A program made the position numbers and the translations under genes. 64,000 bases of DNA from NCBI RefSeq assembly GCF_001513965.1, contig NZ_KQ948016.1, forward strand, positions 1-64,000. The letters are read 5' to 3'. The first letter of the stretch is position 1. Every line of letters starts with the position of its first letter. The stretch is from Streptomyces cellostaticus. Its GTDB lineage: Bacteria; Actinomycetota; Actinomycetes; Streptomycetales; Streptomycetaceae. The notes under the pieces were generated by a model that saw only the letters and a list, made by a program, of their open reading frames with translations, was not told where the DNA came from and made no database searches. Positions 9,503 to 17,504 of the stretch are shown here, piece by piece.

Positions 9503-10201
9503 ATGCCGGTAGCGATCATCACGGGGGCCTCCAGGGGTCTGGGGCGGGCGCTCGCCGAGGCGCTGGCCGCGCGGGGCTGGGATCTGGTGCTCGACGCCCG
9601 GAGCGCGGGGCCCTTGAAGGAGGCCGCGGAGGCGGTCGCCGTGCACGGTGTGCGGGTGGAGGCGCTGCCCGGGGACGTCACGGACGCCGGGCACCGGGCC
9701 GGGCTGGTGGCCGCCGCGCGACAGCTTGGTGGAGTCGACCTGGTCGTGAACAACGCGGGCATCCTGGGCGCCGAGCCCCTGGTCCCGCTCGGCAGCCAGC
9801 CGCTGGACGGCTTCCGGGCCGCGCTGGAGACCAATGTGGTGGCTCCGCTGGGACTGCTCCAGGAGGCGCTGCCGCAGCTGCGCACGGCTCCGGCCGGCGC
9901 GGTGATCAACGTGAGTTCGGACGCTGCGGTGGAGGCCTACCGGACCTGGGGCGCGTACGGGGCGACGAAGGCGGCCGTGGACCAGCTCTCCGCCGTGCTC
10001 TCGGTGGAGGAGCCGGGGCTGCGCGTCTGGTGGGTCGACCCGGGCGGTATGCGGACGGACATGCTGGCCGCCGCCGAGCCCGGCGAGGACCTGTCGGGTA
10101 CGCCGGCACCGGAGGAAATCGCTCCTGCCTTCCTGCGGCTGCTCGACAAGCGCCCGGCGAGCAGCCGCTACACCGCGGCGGCGCTGCTGGAGGCGCTGTG
10201 A
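9503..10201 (+). CDS. SDR family oxidoreductase
   Basis: A 232-aa classical short-chain dehydrogenase/reductase. NAD(P)-binding GASRGLG is at residues 8-14, NNAG at 83-86, catalytic S138/S139, Y152 and K156 (YGATK). The substrate is unknown. The ATG follows GAGGGGACGG. The stop codon overlaps the GTG start of the next gene (GTGA), so the two proteins are almost certainly made together. The coupled gene encodes a QueA-like protein, which makes this pair a conserved functional unit of unknown purpose. The open frame reaches far upstream antisense to the kinase gene, which is a shadow. Confidence 0.9.
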   Translation: MPVAIITGASRGLGRALAEALAARGWDLVLDARSAGPLKEAAEAVAVHGVRVEALPGDVTDAGHRAGLVAAARQLGGVDLVVNNAGILGAEPLVPLGSQPLDGFRAALETNVVAPLGLLQEALPQLRTAPAGAVINVSSDAAVEAYRTWGAYGATKAAVDQLSAVLSVEEPGLRVWWVDPGGMRTDMLAAAEPGEDLSGTPAPEEIAPAFLRLLDKRPASSRYTAAALLEAL

Positions 10202-11283
10202 CCGTCGTGGTGCGGGTCCCGGAGGAGCTGTCCGCGCGCGTGCCGGCCGAGCAGCGCGGGCCCGGCCTCGACCGGGATGCCGTACGGCTGCTGGTGTCGC
10301 GCGGGACCGAGGTGTCGCACCACGGGTTCGCCGAGCTGCCGCGGCTGCTGCGGGCGGGGGACCTGCTGGTGGTGAACACCTCGTCCACGCTGGCCGCCGC
10401 GGTGGACGGGCGCATCGGGCACGCGCGCGTGGTGGTGCACTTCTCCACGCGCGGGGACGACGGGCGGTGGGCGGTCGAACTGCGGGATCCGGACGGGCGG
10501 GGCACTACACGCGCGCGTGCGGGCAGGCCCGCGGGGACAGAGGTGGGGTTGCCCGGCGGGGCTCGGCTGGTCCTGGAGGAGCCGCTGAGCGGGCACGGTG
10601 AGCGGCTGTGGTGGGCGCGGGCGTCCGGGGCGGAGGTCCTTGGGGTACTGCGGGAGCACGGGCGGCCCATCCGCTACTCCTATACGGAGCGGGACCAGCC
10701 GCTGTCGGTCTACCAGACGGTGTTCGCGCTGCCCTCGCCGGACGGGACGGGCAGCGCGGAGATGCCGAGTGCGGCGCGGCCCTTCACGGCGCGGCTGGTG
10801 GCGGAGCTGGTGAGCCGCGGGGTGCAGTTCGCGCCGGTCACGCTGCACACGGGGGTGGCGTCGGCGGAGGCGCACGAGCCGCCGTATCCGGAGCGGTTCA
10901 CGGTGCCGGAGGCGTCGGCTCGGCTGATCAACGCCGTCGGAGCAGGCGACGGCCGGGTCATCGCGGTCGGGACGACGGCCGTACGGGCCGTGGAGTCGGC
11001 GACCGGGCCGGACCGGGTGGTGCGGGCGGCCGACGGCTGGACCGATCTGGTGGTCACGCCCGAGCGCGGGGTACGCACCGTCGACGGGCTGCTGACCGGG
11101 CTGCACGAACCAAAGGCCTCGCATCTGCTGATGCTGGAGGCGGTCGCGGGGCGGACCGCGGTCGACCGCGCGTACGAGGAGGCGCTGCGCGGGCTCTATC
11201 TGTGGCACGAGTTCGGAGACGTCCACCTCATCCTCCCGGAGGAGGCCCCTCACGCAGAGCGTTGCGACGGCAACTCCTGGTGA
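10198..11283 (+). CDS. QueA-like S-adenosylmethionine:tRNA ribosyltransferase-isomerase homologue, divergent
   Basis: A 361-aa protein of the QueA family. QueA transfers and isomerises the ribosyl group of SAM onto 7-aminomethyl-7-deazaguanine in tRNA during queuosine synthesis. Family features seen: GDLLVVNTSSTLAA, GRPIRYSY, YQTVFA, VTLHTGV and VIAVGTTAVRAVESA. But the QueA hallmark PTAGLHF is PSAARPF here, the LHVGAGTF loop reads LHTGVASAEAHEPP, and the FHLPES motif reads LHEPKAS. I therefore assign the family, not the queuosine reaction. No other queuosine genes occur in the window. The GTG start overlaps the SDR stop. Confidence 0.82.
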   Translation: MTVVVRVPEELSARVPAEQRGPGLDRDAVRLLVSRGTEVSHHGFAELPRLLRAGDLLVVNTSSTLAAAVDGRIGHARVVVHFSTRGDDGRWAVELRDPDGRGTTRARAGRPAGTEVGLPGGARLVLEEPLSGHGERLWWARASGAEVLGVLREHGRPIRYSYTERDQPLSVYQTVFALPSPDGTGSAEMPSAARPFTARLVAELVSRGVQFAPVTLHTGVASAEAHEPPYPERFTVPEASARLINAVGAGDGRVIAVGTTAVRAVESATGPDRVVRAADGWTDLVVTPERGVRTVDGLLTGLHEPKASHLLMLEAVAGRTAVDRAYEEALRGLYLWHEFGDVHLILPEEAPHAERCDGNSW

Positions 11284-11367
11284 GACTGTTACGCCTCTGA
11301 TGTGAGCCCGCGCATAGGGCGCACATCACGTACGAATGGACATAGGAGATAAAGCATCCCCGCATGA

Positions 11368-11398
11368 ACGGGACAGACGGTCCAGTCTGTCCCGTTTT
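11368..11398 (+). terminator. Rho-independent terminator after the QueA-like gene
   Basis: A perfect 11-bp stem (11368-11378 ACGGGACAGAC with 11385-11395) with a 6-nt loop is followed by TTTT. It separates the SDR/QueA-like unit from the leader of the transglycosylase gene. Confidence 0.88.
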
Positions 11399-11476
11399 GC
11401 CCTTCCCCGGTCTACTACCGGGCATCGTACGTCACACCTTTGCCAGGGCATTTTGCGGCCGCTAAGAATTGCTCCC

Positions 11477-11553
11477 GTCGCTCAGCGCCGTGGGTTTCTC
11501 CCCGCGGCGTTCGTGCAGGAGGAAGCGATTCCCCCGGCGGACGCAGGAGCGAC
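11477..11553 (+). promoter_or_regulatory. Structured 5-prime leader (three-way-junction-like) of the transglycosylase gene
   Basis: Between the terminator at 11398 and the ATG at 11584 the RNA can fold into a closing stem (11477-11483 GTCGCTC with 11547-11553 GAGCGAC) enclosing two hairpins: 11486-11494 with 11501-11509 (9 bp, one G-U), and GGAA/TTCC at 11521-11532 capped by a GCGA tetraloop of the GNRA type. Cell-wall hydrolase genes in Streptomyces are often preceded by c-di-AMP (ydaO) riboswitches. I do not see that consensus here, so this is reported only as a candidate cis-regulatory RNA. Confidence 0.4.
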
Positions 11554-11583
11554 CTCCGCGCTATTCGAAGAGGTCCATCAGCC

Positions 11584-12330
11584 ATGCCCAAGAACATCCT
11601 CAGCCGTGGTCATAGTCGTGCGCTGACCAAGCAGCACAAGATCGCGATCGCCGGTGTCGCCACGCTCGGTGCCGCCGCCCTCGCCTTCTCGGCCGTTCCC
11701 AGCAGCGCCGAGACCATCACCACCGGCGCCCCGGCCACGGCGGCTCAGGTGCAGTACGCCACCCAGCCGGTCAAGGACGTCAAGGGCACGCTGACCGACC
11801 AGATCGCCACCGAGACCGTCAAGCTCGACGCCCTCGCCGCCAAGCAGAAGGCCGCGACCGAGGCCGCCAAGAAGCAGGCCGAGGCCCAGGCGAAGCAGAA
11901 GGCCGCCGCCGAGGCCGCCAAGAAGGCCGCCCAGGAGCGTGCTGCCAAGGAGGCCGCGAGCCGTTCCGCGCAGCGCCCCGAGATGCAGCTGGTCGCCGCG
12001 AAGACCTACACGAACAACCTCGACGGCTGGATCCGCCAGGCCCTGGACATCATGAAGTCCAAGGGCATCCCGGGCAGCTACAACGGCCTGCACCGCAACA
12101 TCATGCGGGAGTCCTCCGGCAACCCCCAGGCCATCAACGACTGGGACGTCAACGCCGTCAACGGCATCCCGTCCAAGGGCCTGCTGCAGGTCATCCCGCC
12201 GACCTTCAACGCGTACCACGTCGCCGGCACCTCGTGGAACATCTACGACCCGGTCGCCAACATCACCGCAGCCGCCAACTACGCGGCCGACAAGTACGGC
12301 TCGATCGACAACGTCAACAGCGCGTACTGA
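11584..12330 (+). CDS. Secreted lytic transglycosylase (SLT domain)
   Basis: A 248-aa exported cell-wall enzyme predicted to cleave the MurNAc-GlcNAc bond of peptidoglycan. The N-terminus has a long signal peptide (residues 1-43; basic start, hydrophobic AIAGVATLGAAALAFSA). Residues 75-130 are an Ala/Lys/Glu-rich coiled coil (QKAATEAAKKQAEAQAKQKA). The SLT domain fills 145-248, with catalytic E176 in IMRESSGNPQAIN, then GIPSKGLLQVIPPTF and NITAAANYAADKYG. The ATG at 11584 follows GAAGAGG. It is monocistronic: a terminator lies before its leader and another after its stop. Confidence 0.93.
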   Translation: MPKNILSRGHSRALTKQHKIAIAGVATLGAAALAFSAVPSSAETITTGAPATAAQVQYATQPVKDVKGTLTDQIATETVKLDALAAKQKAATEAAKKQAEAQAKQKAAAEAAKKAAQERAAKEAASRSAQRPEMQLVAAKTYTNNLDGWIRQALDIMKSKGIPGSYNGLHRNIMRESSGNPQAINDWDVNAVNGIPSKGLLQVIPPTFNAYHVAGTSWNIYDPVANITAAANYAADKYGSIDNVNSAY

Positions 12331-12358
12331 GGCCGGCGCGGGCCTCTGACATACGCGG

Positions 12359-12390
12359 AAGGGCGGCACCCCTCAGGGGGTGCCGCCCTT
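12359..12390. terminator. Bidirectional terminator
   Basis: A perfect 14-bp stem (12359-12372 AAGGGCGGCACCCC with 12377-12390) and a TCAG loop lie between convergent genes ending at 12330 (+) and 12409 (-). Confidence 0.92.
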
Positions 12391-12408
12391 CACGTCGTAC
12401 GGCCGCGG

Positions 12409-14994
12409 TTACTTCCGCATGACCTCCGGCTCGTGCCGGCGCAGGAAGCGGGCAACAAAGAAGCCGCAGATCACACCGAGGACGATCAGCGCGAACATGT
12501 CCAGGCCCCAGGCCGAGGCCTCGTGGTTCCACAGCGGGTCCGTGCTGCTCGGGTCGTCGGTGTTCGGCGCGATGTTGTTGAAGTCCAGCGTGGCGCCCGC
12601 GGCGGCCACCGCCCAGCGCGACGGCATCAGGTACGAGAACTCGTTGACGCCGAGGGTGCCGTGCAGGGTGAAGAGGCAGCCGGTGAAGACGACCTGGATG
12701 ATCGCGAACATCACCAGCAGCGGCATGGTCTTCTCGGCGGTCTTCACCAGCGAGGAGATCACCAGGCCGAACATCATCGAGGTGAAGCCGAGCGCCATGA
12801 TCGGCAGGCACAGCTCGAACAGCGTCGAGCTGCCGAGGACGAGCCCCTGGTCGGGGATCTCCCGGCTGGAGAAGCCGATCACGCCGACCATCAGGCCCTG
12901 GAGCACGGTGACCGCGCCCAGGACGACCACCTTGGACATCAGGTAGGCCGACCGGGACAGGCCGGTCGCGCGCTCCCGCTCGTAGATGACCCGTTCCTTG
13001 ATCAGCTCACGCACGGAGTTCGCGGCGCCCGCGAAGCACGCGCCGACCGCGAGGATCAGCAGCACGGTGGTGGCCGTACCGTTCGGGATGTGCGCGCCGG
13101 TGCGCGGGTTGATCGCCTCGTTGACCAGCAGGCCCCGCTTGTGGTCGATCAGCAGGCTGACCGCGCCGAGTACCGCCGGCAGGATCACCGTCAGCGCCAG
13201 GAAGCCCTTGTCGGAGACGATGACCGACACATAGCGCCGGATCAGGGTCATCAGCTGCGAGCCCCAGGCCTGCGGCTTGGGCGGTCTGATGGCCTGCGGC
13301 GGAGGCATGTGTACGGACTGCGGGGCGACCGCGTCGATGTCCGCGGCGTACATCTGGTAGTGCTGCGAGCCCTTCCAGCGGCCCGCCCAGTCGTAGTCGC
13401 GGTAGTTCTCGAAGGCGGAGAAGACGTCGGCCCAGGTGTCGTAGCCGAAGAAGTTCAGCGCCTCCTCCGGCGGGCCGAAGTAGGCCACCGAACCGCCCGG
13501 CGCCATCACCAGGAGCTTGTCGCAGATCGCCAGCTCGGCCACCGAGTGGGTGACCACGAGGACCGTACGGCCGTCGTCGGCCAGGCCCCGCAGCAGCTGC
13601 ATGACGTCGCGGTCCATGCCCGGGTCGAGGCCCGAGGTCGGCTCGTCCAGGAAGATCAGCGACGGCTTGGTGAGCAGCTCCAGGGCCACCGAGACACGCT
13701 TGCGCTGGCCACCGGACAAGGAGGTGACCTTCTTGTCCTTGTGGATGTCCAGCTTCAGCTCGCGCAGCACCTCGTCGATGCGGGCGTCGCGCTCCTGCGC
13801 GGTGGTGTCGGCCGGGAAGCGCAGCTTGGCCGCGTACTTCAGGGCCTTCTTGACGGTCAGCTCCTTGTGCAGGATGTCGTCCTGCGGGACCAGACCGATG
13901 CGCTGGCGCAGCTCGGCGAACTGCTTGTAGAGGTTCCGGTTGTCGTACAGCACCTCGCCCTGGTTGGCGGGCCGGTAGCCGGTGAGCGCCTTCAGCAGGG
14001 TCGACTTGCCGGAGCCGGACGGGCCGATGACCGCGATCAGCGACTTCTCCGGGACGCCGAAGGAGACGTCCTTCAGGATCTGCTTGCCGCCGTCGACCGT
14101 GACCGTCAGGTGGCGCGCCGAGAAGGAGACCTCACCGGTGTCGACGAACTCCTCGAGGCGGTCGCCGACGATGCGGAAGGTGGAGTGGCCGACACCGACG
14201 ATGTCGCTGGGGCCGAGCAGTACCGAGCCGCCCTTGGCGATCGGCTGGCCGTTGACGTAGGTGCCGTTGTGCGAGCCCAGGTCGCGGATCTCGAAGCGGC
14301 CGTCGGGCGTCGAGTGGAACTCGGCGTGGTTCCGGGAGACCTGCAGGTCGGAGACGACCAGCTCGTTCTCCAGGGCACGGCCGATGCGCATCACGCGGCC
14401 GACGGCGAACTGGTGGAAGGTCGTGGGGCTGCGGTCGCCGTAGACCGGCGGCGCCCCCGCGCCACCACCGGGCGTCTTCTGCGCGTACTGCTCGGGCGGC
14501 CCGCTCTGCTGCTGCGGGAACGCCGGCGGCTGGTGCGCCTGCTGCGGCTGCGGCTGCTGCCAGTCGGCCTGCGCGGCCTGCTGGTGCGCGCCGGCCTGCT
14601 GCGGCACCTGCTGGGCCCAGCCGGGGCCCGCGCCCTGGGCGGCGGCGTACGGCGCCGCCTGCGGCTGCTGGGGCTGCGCGACCGCGGTCGCGGCGCCGGA
14701 CAGGTTCAGGCGCGGTCCGTCGGTCGCGTTGCCGAGGTTCACCGCCGAACCCGGGCCGATCTCCATCTGACCGATCCGCTGGCCCTGCACGAACGTGCCG
14801 TTGGTGCTGCCGTGGTCCTCGATGACCCAACTGCGGCCGTTGAAGCTGACCGTGGCGTGCCGCCAGGAGACCCTGGCGTCGTCGAACACGACGTCTCCCT
14901 GCGGATCGCGTCCGAGTGTGTAGGTCCTGGACGAATCGAGCGTCCAGGTCCGTCCGTTTGATTCCAGTACGAGTTCCGGCACTCCATGCCCCAC
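12409..14994 (-). CDS. FHA-FHA-ABC ATPase-permease fusion (Rv1747-like ABC transporter)
   Basis: An 861-aa single-chain half-transporter. Domains in order: FHA1 (about 8-95; GRDPQGDVVFDDARVSWRHA and GSTNGTFV), a Gln/Ala/Pro-rich linker (100-185), FHA2 (190-285; IGRALENELVVSDLQVSRNHAEF and GSHNGTYV), an ABCG-like ATPase (295-520; Walker A GPSGSGKST, signature LSGGQRKR, Walker B LIFLDEPTSGLDP) and an ABC-2 permease with about six membrane segments (590-855). FHA domains bind phosphothreonine, so it is likely controlled by a Ser/Thr kinase, as for M. tuberculosis Rv1747; no kinase gene is nearby. The GTG at 14994 has GGGGGA nine bases upstream. Confidence 0.94.
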   Translation of the reverse strand: MGHGVPELVLESNGRTWTLDSSRTYTLGRDPQGDVVFDDARVSWRHATVSFNGRSWVIEDHGSTNGTFVQGQRIGQMEIGPGSAVNLGNATDGPRLNLSGAATAVAQPQQPQAAPYAAAQGAGPGWAQQVPQQAGAHQQAAQADWQQPQPQQAHQPPAFPQQQSGPPEQYAQKTPGGGAGAPPVYGDRSPTTFHQFAVGRVMRIGRALENELVVSDLQVSRNHAEFHSTPDGRFEIRDLGSHNGTYVNGQPIAKGGSVLLGPSDIVGVGHSTFRIVGDRLEEFVDTGEVSFSARHLTVTVDGGKQILKDVSFGVPEKSLIAVIGPSGSGKSTLLKALTGYRPANQGEVLYDNRNLYKQFAELRQRIGLVPQDDILHKELTVKKALKYAAKLRFPADTTAQERDARIDEVLRELKLDIHKDKKVTSLSGGQRKRVSVALELLTKPSLIFLDEPTSGLDPGMDRDVMQLLRGLADDGRTVLVVTHSVAELAICDKLLVMAPGGSVAYFGPPEEALNFFGYDTWADVFSAFENYRDYDWAGRWKGSQHYQMYAADIDAVAPQSVHMPPPQAIRPPKPQAWGSQLMTLIRRYVSVIVSDKGFLALTVILPAVLGAVSLLIDHKRGLLVNEAINPRTGAHIPNGTATTVLLILAVGACFAGAANSVRELIKERVIYERERATGLSRSAYLMSKVVVLGAVTVLQGLMVGVIGFSSREIPDQGLVLGSSTLFELCLPIMALGFTSMMFGLVISSLVKTAEKTMPLLVMFAIIQVVFTGCLFTLHGTLGVNEFSYLMPSRWAVAAAGATLDFNNIAPNTDDPSSTDPLWNHEASAWGLDMFALIVLGVICGFFVARFLRRHEPEVMRK

Positions 14995-15223
14995 TGAGTT
15001 GTCCCCCGAGTTACCCCCAACAGAGGGAGTCTAGGGATGTCGAACATCGTGGGGAACTATTTCAGGCTCGGCCCCGTGACCGAAAGTCGGGCCTTGTGAA
15101 GAGCGCCCGCGCGCGCTTCAACTCGCCCCGTTGACGGGGTTGAAACCGGGCCGGAGAGTGGTAATCCCCCGCGAGGGGGACATGCGCGGCCGCGGTGCCG
15201 CGCCGCGGATCGGGGGGTCTGCC

Positions 15224-17287
15224 ATGAGTGCTGCCACGGGCGTCGGGACCGCACGGCACGGCACGTCGCTGCCGTGGGCGGACATCCTGCTGTCCGCGAT
15301 CGCCGCCGTGAGCTGGGCGTTGATAGGGATGGCGGGCACGGCCGCGCTCGGTCTGCATCTGCTGCGGGCGGACGCGGCCGGCTCACTGGGCCCCATGACG
15401 GCGGCGGTTGTGGCGCTCGGGGCAGGTGGTTCGGTCTCGCCGGCAGGCGATGTGTCCGCTTTCGGACTGAAAGGCGCCGAGGCTCACACGGCCGTCGAGA
15501 TCACGCCACTCGGCGTCAGCCTGGTGGGCGCCCTGCTGCTCTCCTGGTTCTTCCTACGGTCCCTGCGCACGGCCGGAGTTGTCATCGCGCCCGCCGAACT
15601 GCTCGCGCGCGCGGGCACGGTGGTCGCGCTCTTCGTGGCCACGCTCGGCGGGCTGGCCTGGGCCGGACACGATGTCATCACGATCGACGGCGGCTCGCTC
15701 GGCCTGGACCAGCTGCCCGGCGGGGGCGGCAAGGGGGGCGGCCTGAACATCCCCGGCCTGGGGGACATCGGCGGGCTGCTGCCGGACCGGGTCGGCGACC
15801 TGATCCACGCCAAGGCCGCCGTCGGCTTCACCGTGGACACCGCGCCCACCCTCCTCGGCGGCCTCTGCTGGTCCGCCGGCATCCTGCTGATCGCCCTGCT
15901 CGCCTCCCGCCGCACCCCCCTGCCGCGCGGCTGGGAGGCCGTGCACCGGGTGGTGCGGCCTGCCGTCTCGGCGCTGGTCACCGTGCTGCTGGTGGCCGTC
16001 GTCGCCGGGCTCGCGGCGGCGGCGTACGCGGCGATCGGCGACGATCACCCGCGTCGGATCGCGGGTGCGGCCCTGCTCGGCGCCCCGAACGGGGTGTGGC
16101 TCGGCGTCCCCCTCGGCCTGTTCGTCCCCTGGGACGGCAGGGCCACCGGCGCGCTGGGCAAGCTGCTGCCCCACCCGATCGACCAGCTGCTGAGCGCGCG
16201 GTCGGACCAGCCCGTCACCGTGGGCCGGCTGGCCGGGCTGGACGAGCGGGTGTGGGTGCTCGCGGTGGCGGCGGCGCTGATGATGCTGCTGGCCGGGGTG
16301 CTGACGGCGGTACGGACGCCGGTGCGGGCCCCGTCCGGTGAGCCCGGTGGCGCCGTGGGCTTCGCCGGACGCTGCGCCCTGCGGCTCGGGATCGCGACCG
16401 CGCCGGCCCTGCCCCTGCTCGCCTGGCTGGCGGACGTCTCGGTGAACGCCTCGCTGTCCGTACTGGGCTTCGACGCCTTCGGCGCGGGCATCCAACTGCA
16501 CGGACACCTGGGCATGGCGCTGCTCCTGGGCGCCGTGTGGGGTGCGGGGGCCGGCGCTGCGGGAGCACTGCTCGCCTGGACGCTGGGCGCCGCGGGTACG
16601 CGCGCGGTGTGGCCGACCCCGGGTGAGATACGGGGCGGGGCGGGCGGGGGCGGGCGCTCCGGGTACGGCGGCGGGGGCACGGGGCACCCTGAGTACGACG
16701 GCGGAGCCGCCGGACGCCCTGGCTACGGCGGCGGGGCCCCGGGGCAAGCCGGGTGCGATGGCGGAGCCGGGCGCTCCGGGTACGACAGCGGGGGCACGGA
16801 GCACCCCCAGTACGACGGCGGGGGCGCCGGACGCCCTGACTACACCGGCGGGGCCCCCGGGACGGCCGGGCGCGACGGCGGAACCGGGCGCTCCGGATAC
16901 GACAGCGGGGGCACGGGGCACCCCCAGTACGACGGCGGGGCCCCAGGGACGGCCGGGCGCGACGGCGGAGCCGGGCGCTCCGGGTATGGCGGCGCGGCCG
17001 GGCCGTATGCGCCGGGCAGGCCTTACCGGCCGCCGAACCCCGATACGAACCCTTATCTCCGGGTGCCGGAGGAGCTGCGGGCGGAGACCGAGGACCTGCG
17101 TCCTCCCTCGGCCGGGGACGACGTGTACGGCGCGCCCACCCTCGCCCGGCCCTTCGACCCGCCTCCCCCCTCGCCCCGGGGCCGTCGTGGCGGGCGCTCG
17201 CGTGATCGTTCGCAGGAGGGACCGGACGACGGGCCGCCGCCTCCGCCACCCCCGCCCCCACGACCGCCCGGAACGCCCAGGAAGTGA
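15224..17287 (+). CDS. Streptophobe family multi-pass membrane protein
   Basis: A 687-aa integral membrane protein. About ten hydrophobic segments span residues 20-460 (for example ADILLSAIAAVSWALIGMAG, then LVGALLLSWFFLRSL). This pattern matches the actinobacterial streptophobe family, whose function is unknown. The last 215 residues are a cytoplasmic low-complexity tail of Gly/Tyr/Asp-rich tandem repeats followed by a Pro-rich end with a run of nine prolines. The ATG at 15224 has GGGGGG upstream; an earlier in-frame ATG at 15182 after GAGGGGG is an alternative. It is divergent from the FHA transporter gene. Confidence 0.8.
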   Translation: MSAATGVGTARHGTSLPWADILLSAIAAVSWALIGMAGTAALGLHLLRADAAGSLGPMTAAVVALGAGGSVSPAGDVSAFGLKGAEAHTAVEITPLGVSLVGALLLSWFFLRSLRTAGVVIAPAELLARAGTVVALFVATLGGLAWAGHDVITIDGGSLGLDQLPGGGGKGGGLNIPGLGDIGGLLPDRVGDLIHAKAAVGFTVDTAPTLLGGLCWSAGILLIALLASRRTPLPRGWEAVHRVVRPAVSALVTVLLVAVVAGLAAAAYAAIGDDHPRRIAGAALLGAPNGVWLGVPLGLFVPWDGRATGALGKLLPHPIDQLLSARSDQPVTVGRLAGLDERVWVLAVAAALMMLLAGVLTAVRTPVRAPSGEPGGAVGFAGRCALRLGIATAPALPLLAWLADVSVNASLSVLGFDAFGAGIQLHGHLGMALLLGAVWGAGAGAAGALLAWTLGAAGTRAVWPTPGEIRGGAGGGGRSGYGGGGTGHPEYDGGAAGRPGYGGGAPGQAGCDGGAGRSGYDSGGTEHPQYDGGGAGRPDYTGGAPGTAGRDGGTGRSGYDSGGTGHPQYDGGAPGTAGRDGGAGRSGYGGAAGPYAPGRPYRPPNPDTNPYLRVPEELRAETEDLRPPSAGDDVYGAPTLARPFDPPPPSPRGRRGGRSRDRSQEGPDDGPPPPPPPPPRPPGTPRK
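16636..16995 (+). repeat. Imperfect in-frame tandem repeats in the streptophobe tail
   Basis: Units built from GRSGYDSGG, GHPQYDGG and GAPGTAGRDGG recur several times with small substitutions. The longest copies are nearly identical at DNA level (around 16770-16850 and 16885-16985). The unit keeps frame, encodes an uncharged, Tyr-spaced flexible tail and is likely to vary in copy number between strains. Confidence 0.8.
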
Positions 17288-17504
17288 GCCCGCGGCTCTC
17301 ATGAGATGCGCAGGCGACGCGTCGGGAGCGCCACCGTGGCACAGTCGTGGTGAGCCGGACCGCACTACGGCTCGGCACGGCGGCCACGGACGGCCGTCGC
17401 CGAGAGGCAAGATCCCCTACATCGGCCGGTCACCCATTGTTCCGTGTCCGTCAGGCGGACCTCACGGGCGGAAGGCACTGGGTGCCGGATACGGTGGTGA
17501 CACC

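Noticed and set aside
11363..11466. Short plus-strand frame beginning with ATG at 11364 in the SLT leader
   Set aside because: It is built around the terminator hairpin and has no sensible ribosome binding site or composition.
11399..11583. c-di-AMP (ydaO) riboswitch before the transglycosylase gene
   Set aside because: The region is too short and lacks the conserved GGGGGACC-type core that I would expect; kept only as an unnamed structured leader.
12433..14961. 842-codon plus-strand frame antisense to the FHA transporter
   Set aside because: It is a mirror frame produced by high G+C codon bias; the minus-strand product has complete FHA, ABC and permease motifs.
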